Of a stretch of DNA of 31,337 nt, positions 7,296 to 16,764 are shown in pieces. Below the pieces are notes generated by a model. It saw only the letters and a list, made by a program, of their open reading frames with translations, searched no databases and had not been told where the DNA came from. How positions within the stretch are numbered: the stretch's first letter is position 1; each line of letters opens with the position of its first letter. The stretch comes from Gallionella sp. UBA6045 (GTDB lineage: Bacteria; Pseudomonadota; Gammaproteobacteria; Burkholderiales; Gallionellaceae), in assembly GCA_002429165.1 (NCBI GenBank), contig DIYV01000148.1:1-31337 (forward strand), written 5' to 3'. A program made the translations under genes and the position numbers.

Positions 7296-10200
7296 ATGCA
7301 GGATCAGAAAGAAAACATCTTAATCAAACCACGGCGAAAATCACTGGTATCTGAGCGGCTCACGCCAGCCGGTATCACCCTGCTTTACGCAGCCCTCGCT
7401 GCGCTATGGATCGTATTGTCCGGATATCTGTTGACGCTCACCGTCACCGACCCGCTGCTCCAGAGCCGCATCGAACTGGCCAAAGGGCTGGCTTTCGTCG
7501 CCGTCACCAGCGGGCTGCTCTACCTGCTGCTCAATCACTGGCGCGAGTCCCATGCAATGCAGCCGGCGCAGACAGAACTCCCCGCCCCGCCCAAAATAAT
7601 TCGACTGGTGCTGATTTTAATTGCATTGGTATTGCTCGTGCCCCTGATCGGTTTTGTCATCTACGAACTGAATGTTCCGCAGATCGAAAAGGATGCCTTC
7701 AATAATTTAAAGTCGATTGCGCAACTCAAGTCCGAAGAAATTGAAAACTGGCTGAACGAGCGGCGCGGTGACGCACAAGGGCTGATTGACGATGCGGGTT
7801 TCGCCCGTGATGTCGAACATTTTCTTCTGGCTCAAAAGCACGATGCAGGGCTGCTCAAGCAGATCACGGCTCAGCTTTCCTCAATACGGGTTGACCATGG
7901 CTTTGACAGCATCATGTTATTGGATACCGGCGGCCGGTTGATAACCTCGCTGGGCAAGAATGTGGGCATATCCCAGCCAATCCGGAATCTGATGCATGCA
8001 TCGTTTGGCAGTAAACAGATCGAACGCAGCGATCTCTACCGCGATGAATCAGGCCGCATCCACATGGACTGGATCGTCCCGCTATTCGTTTCGGACCAAC
8101 ACGGTAAACGTCCGGTGGCTGTGATAGTACTGCGTGCCATGCCCGGAAAATCCCTGTATCCCCTGATCCAGAACTGGCCGACGGCCAGCCCCAGCGGCGA
8201 AACCTTGCTGGTGCGGCGCGAGGGCGAATCCGTCCTGTTTCTCAACGCACTCCGCCATAGCAATGATGCGCCTCTGACCATTTACAAATCCATGAACAAC
8301 CTGCTGCTTTCCGGCGCCGTCGCCATCCGCGAGAACAGGCCGGGCACGGTATTCGGACAGGACTACCGGCAGGTACCGGTATTTGCTGCCTACCGGCCAA
8401 TACCCGGGACTGATTGGTATCTCATCGCCAAGATCGACCGCGACGAGGTGATGATGCCGTTGTGGAACATGCTGTTCTGGATTGGCGTGATCATATCCGT
8501 AGCCGTCGGCTTGATTATTGCGTTGCTCCAGTTATACCTCCGCCAATCTCAACGTTTGCATCATGTGGCGTTACAGGCACGTTCGGCAGATTCGCTCAGG
8601 GAAAACAACGAGCTGTTGCGTTTATTCATCGAACATGCGCCGGTCGCGCTTGCGATGTTCGACCGCGACATGCGCTATCTGGCTTTCAGTCTCCGCTGGA
8701 TAACGGATTATGCGCTGGACAACCAGCAGCTCATTGGCCGCTCCCACTATGAGGTCTTCCCCGAAATTCCAGAGCGCTGGAAAGCGTTGCATGCCCGTGC
8801 CCTGGCTGGCGAGGTGCTGCGCAGTGATGACGACCGTTTTGAAAGAGCTGACGGTACTGTGCAATGGCTGAAGTGGGAAATCTGGCCATGGAAAACCAAT
8901 GACGGCGATATAGGCGGCATCCTTGTTTTTACAGAGGACATCAGCACACACAAGCGCGCCGAGGAATCTTTGCTCAAGCTCTCGCAGGCGGTGGAACAAA
9001 GCCCAAGCACGATCGTCATCACCGACCTGAAGGCGAATATCGAGTACGCCAATGCGGCCTTCGCCAAGGAGAGCGGTTACAGCCTTGCAGAAGCGATTGG
9101 TAAGAACCCGAAGTTGCTGCATTCCGGCAAGACCCCCAAGTCTACCTACGATGATATGTGGGCTCATCTGGCCAATGGCAAGCCATGGGAAGGCGAATTC
9201 ATCAACCGGCGCAAGGACGGCACAGAATATATCGAGTCGGCATTGATCTCGCCGGTGTTCCAGCCGGATGGACGCATGACGCACTTCCTGGCCGTAAAAG
9301 AGAACATCACCGAGCACAAGGCTGCCGAAGCAAAAATTACCAGACAAACCCAGCTCTATGCCGCATTGAGCCAATGCAATGAAGCCATCGTGCGTTGTGA
9401 CAGCGAGCAAGAGTTGTTTCCGATAATCTGCCGAGACGCGGTGCAGTTCGGCGGCATGACGATGGCTTGGATCGGACTGGTGGACGAGGCAAGCAAGCAG
9501 GTCAGGCCGGTTGCCTCATACGGTACCGGCCTGGAATATCTGGAGGGTGTCCAGATTTCGGTGGATGCCGACGATCCGTTCGGGCGCGGCCCGGCCGGTA
9601 CCGCGATACGCGAAAACCGGCCGTACTGGTGCCAGGATTTCGAACATGACCCGGCATTGGCACCGTGGCGCGAAGGTGCCAACAAAGCCAGATGGGGAGC
9701 GATGGCCGTGCTGCCCCTGCACAGAAACGGCTCCCCTTCGGGCATACTCGTGCTCTATTCGGACACGGTCAATGCGTTTGACGAAGAGGCGCGCAGACTG
9801 CTAACGGAAATGGCGATCGATATCAGCTTTGCACTTGATAACTTCGCCCACGAAGCGGAGCGCAAGCAGGGGGTGCAGGAACTCCTCGATTCGGAACAGC
9901 GCTTCCGCGGCCTGGTCGAACAATCGCTGGCCGGTATCTACATCATCCAGGACGGCAAGTTGGCCTATGTGAATCCGCGCGCGGCCGAAATTGTCGGACA
10001 CGGCTTGGTGGACGATCTGATCGGGAAAGACATCATGCAATTTGTCGCCGACGCCGATCGCGGCAACGTTGCGGAGAACGTGCGCAAACTTCTTTACAAA
10101 GAAGTACCGAACGTCGCACTGGAATTTTGTGTCGTTCACACAGAAGGGCACACAATCACGGTCGGCGCGAACGCATCCTACGCCGTCTACCATGGACAGC

Positions 10201-10862
10201 CGGCAGTGATCGGACTGCTTCAGGATATCTCGGAGAAGAAGCGCGACGAAGAGCGCATCTTGAAGTATGTAGACCAGCTCAAGTCCACCTTCCTGAGCAC
10301 GGTGCAGCTGGCGACCAGCCTGTCGGAAATGCGCGACCCCTATACTGCCGGCCACGAGCGCCGCGTTTCGGAAATCGCCGTGGCGATCGCCACTGAACTG
10401 GGCCTGGACGAACAACGCATAGAAGGGATAAAGGTCGCGGGCTATTTGCACGATATCGGCAAGATCAGCATTCCGTCAGAGATACTGGTCAAACCCGGCA
10501 GGCTTAATCCAACCGAATACGCGCTGGTACAGGGACACGCCCAGGCGAGCTATGATGTGCTGAAGATCGTGCCATTCCCGTGGCCGGTAGCGACAATCGC
10601 GTTGCAACACCACGAGCGCATGGACGGCAGCGGCTATCCCAACAAGCTGAAGGGAGACGAAATCATGCTGGAATCGCGCATCATGGCGGTGGCCGACGTG
10701 GTCGAGGCGATGGCCTCGCATCGTCCCTATCGCCCGGGACTGGGCATCGACACGGCGCTGGCCGAAATCGAACGAGGCAGCGGGCCCCTTTACGATCCTG
10801 TGGTCGCCGCTGCCTGCCTGCGCATGTTCCGCGAACAGAGCTTCGTATTGCCCCCTTACTAG
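7296..10862 (+). CDS. Membrane PAS/GAF sensor with HD-GYP domain
   Basis: A 1188-residue inner-membrane sensor that probably hydrolyses cyclic di-GMP. Three membrane helices lie near residues 24-48, 62-80 and 102-124. An extracytoplasmic sensing region (about 125-388) and a fourth helix (389-415) follow. The cytoplasmic part contains PAS domains near 437-560 and 560-680, a GAF domain near 684-840 (ICRDAVQFGGMTMAWIGLVDE), and another PAS near 868-985. The C-terminal HD-GYP domain starts near 991. Its metal and catalytic residues are intact: H1052-D1053 in YLHDIGK and the GYP signature HHERMDGSGYP (1105-1115). There is no GGDEF domain. An AAGGAG sequence lies 17 nt before the ATG, farther than ideal. 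The gene stands alone, so its input signal is unknown. Confidence 0.93.
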   Translation: MQDQKENILIKPRRKSLVSERLTPAGITLLYAALAALWIVLSGYLLTLTVTDPLLQSRIELAKGLAFVAVTSGLLYLLLNHWRESHAMQPAQTELPAPPKIIRLVLILIALVLLVPLIGFVIYELNVPQIEKDAFNNLKSIAQLKSEEIENWLNERRGDAQGLIDDAGFARDVEHFLLAQKHDAGLLKQITAQLSSIRVDHGFDSIMLLDTGGRLITSLGKNVGISQPIRNLMHASFGSKQIERSDLYRDESGRIHMDWIVPLFVSDQHGKRPVAVIVLRAMPGKSLYPLIQNWPTASPSGETLLVRREGESVLFLNALRHSNDAPLTIYKSMNNLLLSGAVAIRENRPGTVFGQDYRQVPVFAAYRPIPGTDWYLIAKIDRDEVMMPLWNMLFWIGVIISVAVGLIIALLQLYLRQSQRLHHVALQARSADSLRENNELLRLFIEHAPVALAMFDRDMRYLAFSLRWITDYALDNQQLIGRSHYEVFPEIPERWKALHARALAGEVLRSDDDRFERADGTVQWLKWEIWPWKTNDGDIGGILVFTEDISTHKRAEESLLKLSQAVEQSPSTIVITDLKANIEYANAAFAKESGYSLAEAIGKNPKLLHSGKTPKSTYDDMWAHLANGKPWEGEFINRRKDGTEYIESALISPVFQPDGRMTHFLAVKENITEHKAAEAKITRQTQLYAALSQCNEAIVRCDSEQELFPIICRDAVQFGGMTMAWIGLVDEASKQVRPVASYGTGLEYLEGVQISVDADDPFGRGPAGTAIRENRPYWCQDFEHDPALAPWREGANKARWGAMAVLPLHRNGSPSGILVLYSDTVNAFDEEARRLLTEMAIDISFALDNFAHEAERKQGVQELLDSEQRFRGLVEQSLAGIYIIQDGKLAYVNPRAAEIVGHGLVDDLIGKDIMQFVADADRGNVAENVRKLLYKEVPNVALEFCVVHTEGHTITVGANASYAVYHGQPAVIGLLQDISEKKRDEERILKYVDQLKSTFLSTVQLATSLSEMRDPYTAGHERRVSEIAVAIATELGLDEQRIEGIKVAGYLHDIGKISIPSEILVKPGRLNPTEYALVQGHAQASYDVLKIVPFPWPVATIALQHHERMDGSGYPNKLKGDEIMLESRIMAVADVVEAMASHRPYRPGLGIDTALAEIERGSGPLYDPVVAAACLRMFREQSFVLPPY

Positions 10863-10927
10863 TCGCGATTCACGGTCTTCAACTTGCCCGTTGCATACCG
10901 GCCGGCTCCGATGCCAGCCGATGCGAC

Positions 10928-11566
10928 TCACCTGCCCGAAATATAACCCGCCAACGATTCGATCTCGGCGTCGGTCAATTTCTTCACCACCTTGTTCATC
11001 ACGCCGTCCGGACTGTTGCTGCGATCGCCGCTGCGCCAATGGAACAGCTGCACCCGCAGGTATGCCTTGTGCTGGCCGCCGATGACCGGATAGGTCGCGA
11101 TGGCGGGTGCCTTGCCATTTACCCCGTGGCAACTCATGCATGACGGGATGCCTCTGGCCAGATCACCGTTCCGGAACAATTTTTCTGCTGCGGGATTTTC
11201 CCCGCTGCCGTCCCCCTGCATTATTTTCAGGCCGGCAAAATAGGCCGAGATGTCGGCCAGCTCGGTGCCGCTGATCGATTTCGATATGGAACTCATGATC
11301 TGGTGCGTGCGCGCACCGGACTGAAAATCCCGCAGCTGCTTTGCGGTATACAGGGCATGTTGCCCGGCGAGATTGGGAATCAAATCCACGAAACTGATGC
11401 CTTCCGCGCCATGGCAACCCTGACACATGCCGGATTCGACCTTGCCCGCGACCGGGTCGCCGCCGGCTGCGGGCTGCCTGACCATATCGGCGGCGCAAGC
11501 TGTCGTGCCGGCAAACAGGACGCCTGCAAGCAAGCCGGCAATGATAAAGTTTCGCAAATGGATCAT
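10928..11566 (-). CDS. Diheme cytochrome c4-like protein
   Basis: A 212-residue periplasmic electron carrier with an N-terminal signal peptide (cleavage near ACAA|DM). It has two class I cytochrome c domains in tandem, with heme-binding sites CQGCH (48-52) and CMSCH (143-147). Methionines suitable as sixth ligands lie downstream of each site (THQIMSS near 91, DGVMNKVV in domain 2). Length, two-domain layout and the NLAGQH / VIGGQH pair fit the cytochrome c4 family, which feeds terminal oxidases or links dehydrogenases to them. The gene is convergent with the HD-GYP gene and has its own promoter. The 65 nt between the two stops show no clear terminator. Confidence 0.9.
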   Translation of the reverse strand: MIHLRNFIIAGLLAGVLFAGTTACAADMVRQPAAGGDPVAGKVESGMCQGCHGAEGISFVDLIPNLAGQHALYTAKQLRDFQSGARTHQIMSSISKSISGTELADISAYFAGLKIMQGDGSGENPAAEKLFRNGDLARGIPSCMSCHGVNGKAPAIATYPVIGGQHKAYLRVQLFHWRSGDRSNSPDGVMNKVVKKLTDAEIESLAGYISGR

Positions 11567-11596
11567 GGTGCTCAGGTAGCGATGAATGAGAGTTCG

Positions 11597-11625
11597 ATTA
11601 AATCACATCGGCCATGCAATGATAA
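11597..11625 (-). promoter_or_regulatory. Promoter of the cytochrome c4-like gene
   Basis: On the minus strand TTATCA (11620-11625) is followed after 17 nt by TTTAAT (11597-11602), leaving a leader of about 25 nt before the ATG at 11566. The block is nearly the same as the one before nadK, including most of the spacer. Confidence 0.5.
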
Positions 11626-11687
11626 GTCCGGCGACGGATGGTATAACATGCTTTCCCTTGTCTGTTGACGTCGCAACGGAAGTTATC

Positions 11688-12545
11688 GTGAAAATTTCAC
11701 CCCCAAATTGCGCGGCTACATTACCGGCAGAATTGCGCTCCCCTTCAGAGTTGCGGAGTGCCGCACTTTTCTGGCTTGCGGAATCCGATGCCGTCCGCAA
11801 AGCTGAAGGTGTGCGCCTGCTGGCGCAAGCGTGGACGTCTGGTGCAATCGAACTGGATATGCATGCGGCATTGGCAGCACGACGACCCATCCCCGGCAAG
11901 CCTGACAAGCCGGAACTGGTATCGCCGCTCTCGGTCAGGCGCCGTTCGATGATCACGCCTGAAGGCCGCGCAATATTGATACACGCGCTGGCCCATATCG
12001 AATTCAACGCGATCAACCTGGCGCTGGATGCGGTCTGGCGGTTCGCCGGCTTGCCGCGCGAGTATTACGCCGACTGGTTGCAGGTGGCGGATGAGGAGGC
12101 GCTGCATTTCTCGCTGCTGACCGGACACCTGCGAGACCAGGGATACGCGTACGGGGATTTCCCCGCGCACAACAGCCTGTGGGAGATGGCCGAAAAAACC
12201 CGGCAGGACATACTCGCGCGCATCGCGCTGGTGCCCCGCACGATGGAAGCGCGCGGACTGGATGCCACCCCGCCGGTGCGCGCCAAACTTGCCCAGGCCG
12301 GGGACATGGCAGCCGCTGCGATACTGGATATCATCCTGCGCGACGAGATCGGCCATGTCGCGATCGGCAACCGCTGGTACAACTGGCTGTGCAAGCAGCG
12401 CGGCCTTGATCCGGTCGCCAGCTATGCGCGCCTGGCCGCCGAATATCAGGCGCCGGTGATGCGCGGGCCGTTCAATCTGGAGGCGCGGCGCGCGGCGGGC
12501 TTCAGTGAGCTGGAGCTGGCTGCGTTGCCCACACAATTTAAATGA
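11688..12545 (+). CDS. Ferritin-like DUF455 family protein
   Basis: I prefer the GTG at 11688, preceded by GGAAG at a normal distance, giving 285 residues. The longer frame from 11586 would add 34 residues over sequence that looks like the divergent promoter region. The protein matches the DUF455 ferritin-like family: a helical bundle with repeated acidic/histidine positions in ALAHIEFNAINLALD, DEEALHFSLL and LRDEIGHVAIGNRWY. These are plausible di-metal ligands. The family's biochemical role is not settled, so none is assigned. The gene converges with the RND permease gene, with only 6 nt between the stop codons. Confidence 0.85.
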   Translation: MKISPPNCAATLPAELRSPSELRSAALFWLAESDAVRKAEGVRLLAQAWTSGAIELDMHAALAARRPIPGKPDKPELVSPLSVRRRSMITPEGRAILIHALAHIEFNAINLALDAVWRFAGLPREYYADWLQVADEEALHFSLLTGHLRDQGYAYGDFPAHNSLWEMAEKTRQDILARIALVPRTMEARGLDATPPVRAKLAQAGDMAAAAILDIILRDEIGHVAIGNRWYNWLCKQRGLDPVASYARLAAEYQAPVMRGPFNLEARRAAGFSELELAALPTQFK

Positions 12546-12551
12546 TTCGGC

Positions 12552-15500
12552 TCATTCCTCTTTGACCCTGAACCAAGCCGCATACAGCGCCGGCAGGAAC
12601 AGACAGGTCAACAGCGTGGCGACGACCAGTCCGCCCATGATGGACACCGCCATCGGCCCCCAGAAAACCTGGCGGGTCAGCGGGATCATCGCGAGTATCG
12701 CCGCCGAGGCGGTCAGCATGATGGGACGGAAGCGCCGCACGGTGGAGCTGACGATGGCCTGCCACTGCGATTTCCCTTCTTCTTCATCCTGGCGGATCTG
12801 GTCCACCAGTATCACCGCGTTGCGCATGATCATGCCCGCCAGCGCGATGAAGCCGAGATTGGCGACGAAGCCGAACGGCACGCGGAATATCAGCAGCGCC
12901 ATCGTCACGCCGATCAGCCCGAGCGGCGCGGTCAGGAACACGATCACGCTGCGGCTGATGCTTTGCAGCTGGATCATCAGCAGCGTGAATACGCCGACCA
13001 GCATCAGCGGCATCACTTTCATGATGGCGGTTTGATTCTTGGCAGACTCCTCGATGCTGCCGCCCATTTCGATACGATAGCCGGTCGGCATTCTGGCGCG
13101 CACCGTATCGAGCTGCGCATTGAGTTGCTTGGAAATCGTCGCGGGTTGCAACTTCTCATCAGTCATGTCGGCGCGCACGGTTATGGTGGGCAGGCGATTG
13201 CGCCGCCAGATCAGGCCTTCTTCCTGGACCGGAACCAGTTTGGCAAGCTGCGCCAGCGGCACATGCCGGCCTCCCGACAACGGGATATCCAGATCGGGCA
13301 GGTGTTCCAGCGATCGCCCATCTGCCGTGCCGCGCCACACCACGTCGATGAGCTGATCGCCTTCGCGATATTGGGTCAGCGCCACGCCGTTCAGCCAGCC
13401 CTGCAGCGCCTTGGAAATCTCCTGGCTGGAGGTGCCGAGCTGGCGCGCGCGCGCCTGATTAACCTCGACGCGGACACTCTTGATCTTTTCGTTCCAGTCG
13501 AAATTGACGTTTTGCAAATGCTTGTTGGAACGCATCATGTCCGCGACCTGCCCGGAGATTTCCCGCAACCGGGTCAGGTCCTCGCCCATCACCCGGAACT
13601 GCACCGGATAACCGACCGGCGGGCCGTTCTCCAGCCGCGAAACCCGCACCCGCAGAGGCGCGTAATCCGGAGCGGAAAATCTCGTTTCCAGACGGTGCTT
13701 GAGTTCCTCGCGCTCCTTCAGTCCCTTGGTGACGATCACGAACTGCGCGAAGTTGTCGGCGAACAATTGCTGGTCGAGCGACAGGAAATAACGCGGTGCG
13801 CCGTTGCCGATGTAGGAAGAGGAATAATCGACATCCGGATCACCCTTGAGCAACTTTTCGATGCGTTCCACTTCGTGCGCGGTAGCCTTGAGCGATGCGC
13901 CCTGCGGCAACCAAACATCCACCATCAGCTCCAGCCGGCTGGCGGCGGGAAAGAATTGCTGCTGCACGAACTTTCCAAATGCCACGATGGACAGCACGAA
14001 GATCAGGATGGTCGCGAATATCACTTTCCAGCGATTGCGCAGACACCATTCCACCACGGCGCGCAGGCGAAGGTAGAACGGCGTACCGTAGATATCCGGC
14101 CCGTGTTTCTGCGCCTGTGCGATGAGTTTTTTCGGGTCCAGCAATTTGTAACCGAGGTAGGGCGTGAACACCACCGCAACGACCCACGACACCAGCAGCG
14201 CAATGGTGACCACCTGAAATATCGAGATGGTGTATTCGCTGGCCGCCGACTTGGAAAAACCCACCGGGGTGAACGCGGCGGCCGTGATCAGGGTGCCGGT
14301 CAGCATCGGGAAAGCGGTCGAGGTATAGGCAAACGTGGCGGCCTTGAAGCGGTCCCAACCCTGCTCCATTTTCACCACCATCATTTCGGCGGCGATGATC
14401 GCATCGTCCACCAGCAGGCCGAGCGAGATCACCAGCGCACCCAGCGAGATGCGCTGCAGGTCGATGCCGAACAGCTTCATCATGAAGAAGGTAATTGCCA
14501 GCACCAGCGGAATGGACAATGCCACCACCGTGCCGGTGCGCCAGCCCAGGCTCAGGAATGACACGGCGAGCACGATCAGCACCGCCTCGGTCAGCGAGCG
14601 TTGGAACAGTGTGATCGAACCCTTCACCACTGCGGGCTGATTGGCGACGACGTGCACATCCACCCCGGCCGGAAGCTCGGCGGAAATTTTCTTCATCGCC
14701 TGATCCAGGTTCTTGCCGAGATCGATCACGTTGCCGCCCTTGTCCATGACCACGCCGATGCCGATCGCGGGTACCCCGCCGACATGCATCCGCGGGCTGG
14801 GCGGATCGGCAAGACCACGGCTCACTTTGGCGATGTCGCCCAGGCGGAAGTGCTGTCCGTTGACCAGCAGGTCGGTATTTCGCACCCGTGCGACGCTGTC
14901 GAAGCTGCCGCTCACGCGCAGGCGGATACGGTCGCTGTCCGTTTCGACGAAACCGGCAGGATTCACCGCATTCTGTTTTTGCAGCGCCTCGGCCACCTGC
15001 TGCGGCGTGATATCCAGACTCGCCAGCCGGTTGGGCGACACGTCGACGTAGATCTTTTCGTCCTGCACGCCGATCAGCTCGACACGTTTCACATCCGGCA
15101 CGCGCTTCAGGTCGATCGCAATGCGATCCGCATAGCGGCGCAGCGCGCTCAGATCGAAACCGTCTCCGGTCAGCGCAAAGATGTCGACCTGCACATCGCC
15201 GAACTCATCATTCGGGTACGGACCCCGCACACCGGCTGGCAGCGTATCGCGGATGTCGTCGAGTTTTTTGCGCACCTGCCGCCACGCTTCCGGCACTGCC
15301 GTCTTGGGCGTGTAATCCTTGAGCACCACGAACACCAGCGACTCGCCCGGCTTGGAAGCCGAGCGCAGCACATCCACCCAGGGCGTCTCCTGCAATTTCT
15401 TTTCGATGCGATCGGTCAGTTCGAGCTCGACCTCCTGCGCCGTCGCGCCCGGCCACAGGGTGCGCACCACCATCACCTTGAAGGTGAAGTCCGGGTCTTC

Positions 15501-15614
15501 CGCGCGGCCGAGATTGAAATAGGAGATCACCCCGGCCGCCGTCAGCACGATGATCAGATACAGCACCATCTGCTGGTGCGTCAGCGACCATGCAGAAAGA
15601 TTGGGCCCCTTCAT
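12552..15614 (-). CDS. RND efflux permease, TriC/AcrB type
   Basis: A 1020-residue inner-membrane proton-driven exporter of the AcrB/HAE family. The first helix is near residues 16-34, and a large periplasmic loop begins with the RAEDPDF segment seen in TriC-like permeases. A second set of helices starts near 340, then comes a second periplasmic loop and a final helical bundle. The proton-relay aspartates are in GLLVDDAIIAAEMM. Its start overlaps the stop of the adaptor gene by 4 nt (ATGA), showing translational coupling. No outer-membrane factor gene is adjacent, so the pump probably borrows a TolC-like channel encoded elsewhere. The substrate cannot be read from the sequence. Confidence 0.93.
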   Translation of the reverse strand: MKGPNLSAWSLTHQQMVLYLIIVLTAAGVISYFNLGRAEDPDFTFKVMVVRTLWPGATAQEVELELTDRIEKKLQETPWVDVLRSASKPGESLVFVVLKDYTPKTAVPEAWRQVRKKLDDIRDTLPAGVRGPYPNDEFGDVQVDIFALTGDGFDLSALRRYADRIAIDLKRVPDVKRVELIGVQDEKIYVDVSPNRLASLDITPQQVAEALQKQNAVNPAGFVETDSDRIRLRVSGSFDSVARVRNTDLLVNGQHFRLGDIAKVSRGLADPPSPRMHVGGVPAIGIGVVMDKGGNVIDLGKNLDQAMKKISAELPAGVDVHVVANQPAVVKGSITLFQRSLTEAVLIVLAVSFLSLGWRTGTVVALSIPLVLAITFFMMKLFGIDLQRISLGALVISLGLLVDDAIIAAEMMVVKMEQGWDRFKAATFAYTSTAFPMLTGTLITAAAFTPVGFSKSAASEYTISIFQVVTIALLVSWVVAVVFTPYLGYKLLDPKKLIAQAQKHGPDIYGTPFYLRLRAVVEWCLRNRWKVIFATILIFVLSIVAFGKFVQQQFFPAASRLELMVDVWLPQGASLKATAHEVERIEKLLKGDPDVDYSSSYIGNGAPRYFLSLDQQLFADNFAQFVIVTKGLKEREELKHRLETRFSAPDYAPLRVRVSRLENGPPVGYPVQFRVMGEDLTRLREISGQVADMMRSNKHLQNVNFDWNEKIKSVRVEVNQARARQLGTSSQEISKALQGWLNGVALTQYREGDQLIDVVWRGTADGRSLEHLPDLDIPLSGGRHVPLAQLAKLVPVQEEGLIWRRNRLPTITVRADMTDEKLQPATISKQLNAQLDTVRARMPTGYRIEMGGSIEESAKNQTAIMKVMPLMLVGVFTLLMIQLQSISRSVIVFLTAPLGLIGVTMALLIFRVPFGFVANLGFIALAGMIMRNAVILVDQIRQDEEEGKSQWQAIVSSTVRRFRPIMLTASAAILAMIPLTRQVFWGPMAVSIMGGLVVATLLTCLFLPALYAAWFRVKEE

Positions 15615-16678
15615 TCCGCGTTACCGTCTGCGAATTCTCCCTCGATGATGCGTATCTTTTCGCCCGTGTGAAGTTTGTGCACACCGGCACCGACGATGCG
15701 CTCGCCCGCGGTCACGCCGCTGGCGATCACCGCGCCGTTGTCGCGATAGGCTGCGACATTTACCGGGTGCAAACTGACACTGCGATCCGCAGCCACGACC
15801 CACACTGCAGCCTGATCGCCCTGCTGGAATATCGCCGTCAACGGAATGATGAATTGGTTGTTCCTGGAATGGCCGTTGAATCGCACCTGCGCGGTCATGC
15901 CCAGTTCTGCCCGCGCAACAGAGCCGCTCAACGCCACTCGCGCAGCGTAAGTACGGCTGGCCGTATCCGCAGACGGGGACAACTCGCGCAGGCGTCCCTT
16001 GAAGTGTACCGCGTCACTCTTTTCCGACCACAGCGTCACGTCGGCTGGCGCGACGATTTTAAGACCGGCAAATTCCGTTTCGGGTATCGCGATCGCCACC
16101 TCACGCTCGCCGTCTTGCGCCAATAGAAGCACCGGCTGACCGGCGCTGACAACCTGGCCAACCTCCGCCATGGTTGCGGCGATCACGCCGGCATGGTCGG
16201 CACGCAACTCGGTATACCCGGTCTGGTTGCCGGTCAATCCGGCCTGGGCCGCGGCAGTCTTAAGGACCGCTTCTTTTGCATCCAGGGCTGATTGGCTGAC
16301 AAATCCCTTGCTGCGCAATTCGCGATAACGTTCGGCATCCGCGGCGGCCAACTGGTATTGCGCCTGCGCCGAGCTTGCCTGCAGACTGGAATCCACGGGA
16401 TCGAGTCGCGCCAGCACCTGTCCCGCCCTGACCCGCGCGCCCGCATCCACCAGGCGTGCGATGATCTTTCCGCCGATGCGAAAACCCAGTTGCGTCTCGT
16501 GGCGCGCGCGAATTTCACCGCTGTAGATATTGCCGCTATCGGATGCGACCGAACCGACCACCATCGTCAGGGCCGGCTGTTCTATCTTGGCGGGCTCGTT
16601 ATTTGTTGATGGTGCAGTTCCCTTGCCGCATCCGCCGAGAACGGATGCAAGCACGAGTAGTAGTACGCTGGGCTTCAT
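15611..16678 (-). CDS. RND efflux periplasmic adaptor lipoprotein
   Basis: A 355-residue membrane-fusion protein linking the RND permease to an outer-membrane channel. The signal peptide ends in the lipobox LGGC with Cys17 as lipid anchor. A biotinyl-lipoyl-like half (IGGKIIARLVDAGARVRAGQ) precedes a short alpha-helical hairpin. The second lipoyl half reads AGVIAATMAEVGQVVSAGQ, and the beta-barrel domain ends with AELGMTAQVRF. The gene overlaps the permease gene directly downstream. It begins 86 nt after the last cytochrome gene on the same strand, so read-through from that operon is possible. Confidence 0.92.
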   Translation of the reverse strand: MKPSVLLLVLASVLGGCGKGTAPSTNNEPAKIEQPALTMVVGSVASDSGNIYSGEIRARHETQLGFRIGGKIIARLVDAGARVRAGQVLARLDPVDSSLQASSAQAQYQLAAADAERYRELRSKGFVSQSALDAKEAVLKTAAAQAGLTGNQTGYTELRADHAGVIAATMAEVGQVVSAGQPVLLLAQDGEREVAIAIPETEFAGLKIVAPADVTLWSEKSDAVHFKGRLRELSPSADTASRTYAARVALSGSVARAELGMTAQVRFNGHSRNNQFIIPLTAIFQQGDQAAVWVVAADRSVSLHPVNVAAYRDNGAVIASGVTAGERIVGAGVHKLHTGEKIRIIEGEFADGNAE

Positions 16679-16764
16679 GTGGATTTTGCGCGGATCGAAA
16701 ACGGAAACGCAATGTAGGGTCAGGGCTGGCGACTGTCAACCCTCAACCGGGGTTACAGACCGGA

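Noticed and set aside
12963..14561. Long open frame of 532 codons on the plus strand
   Set aside because: It is antisense to the RND permease gene, rich in H/R/Q low-complexity, and an effect of high-GC codon bias.
16738..16754. Terminator between the second DHC and the RND adaptor (AACCC/GGGTT)
   Set aside because: A 5-bp stem without a T-run on the transcribed strand; not convincing.
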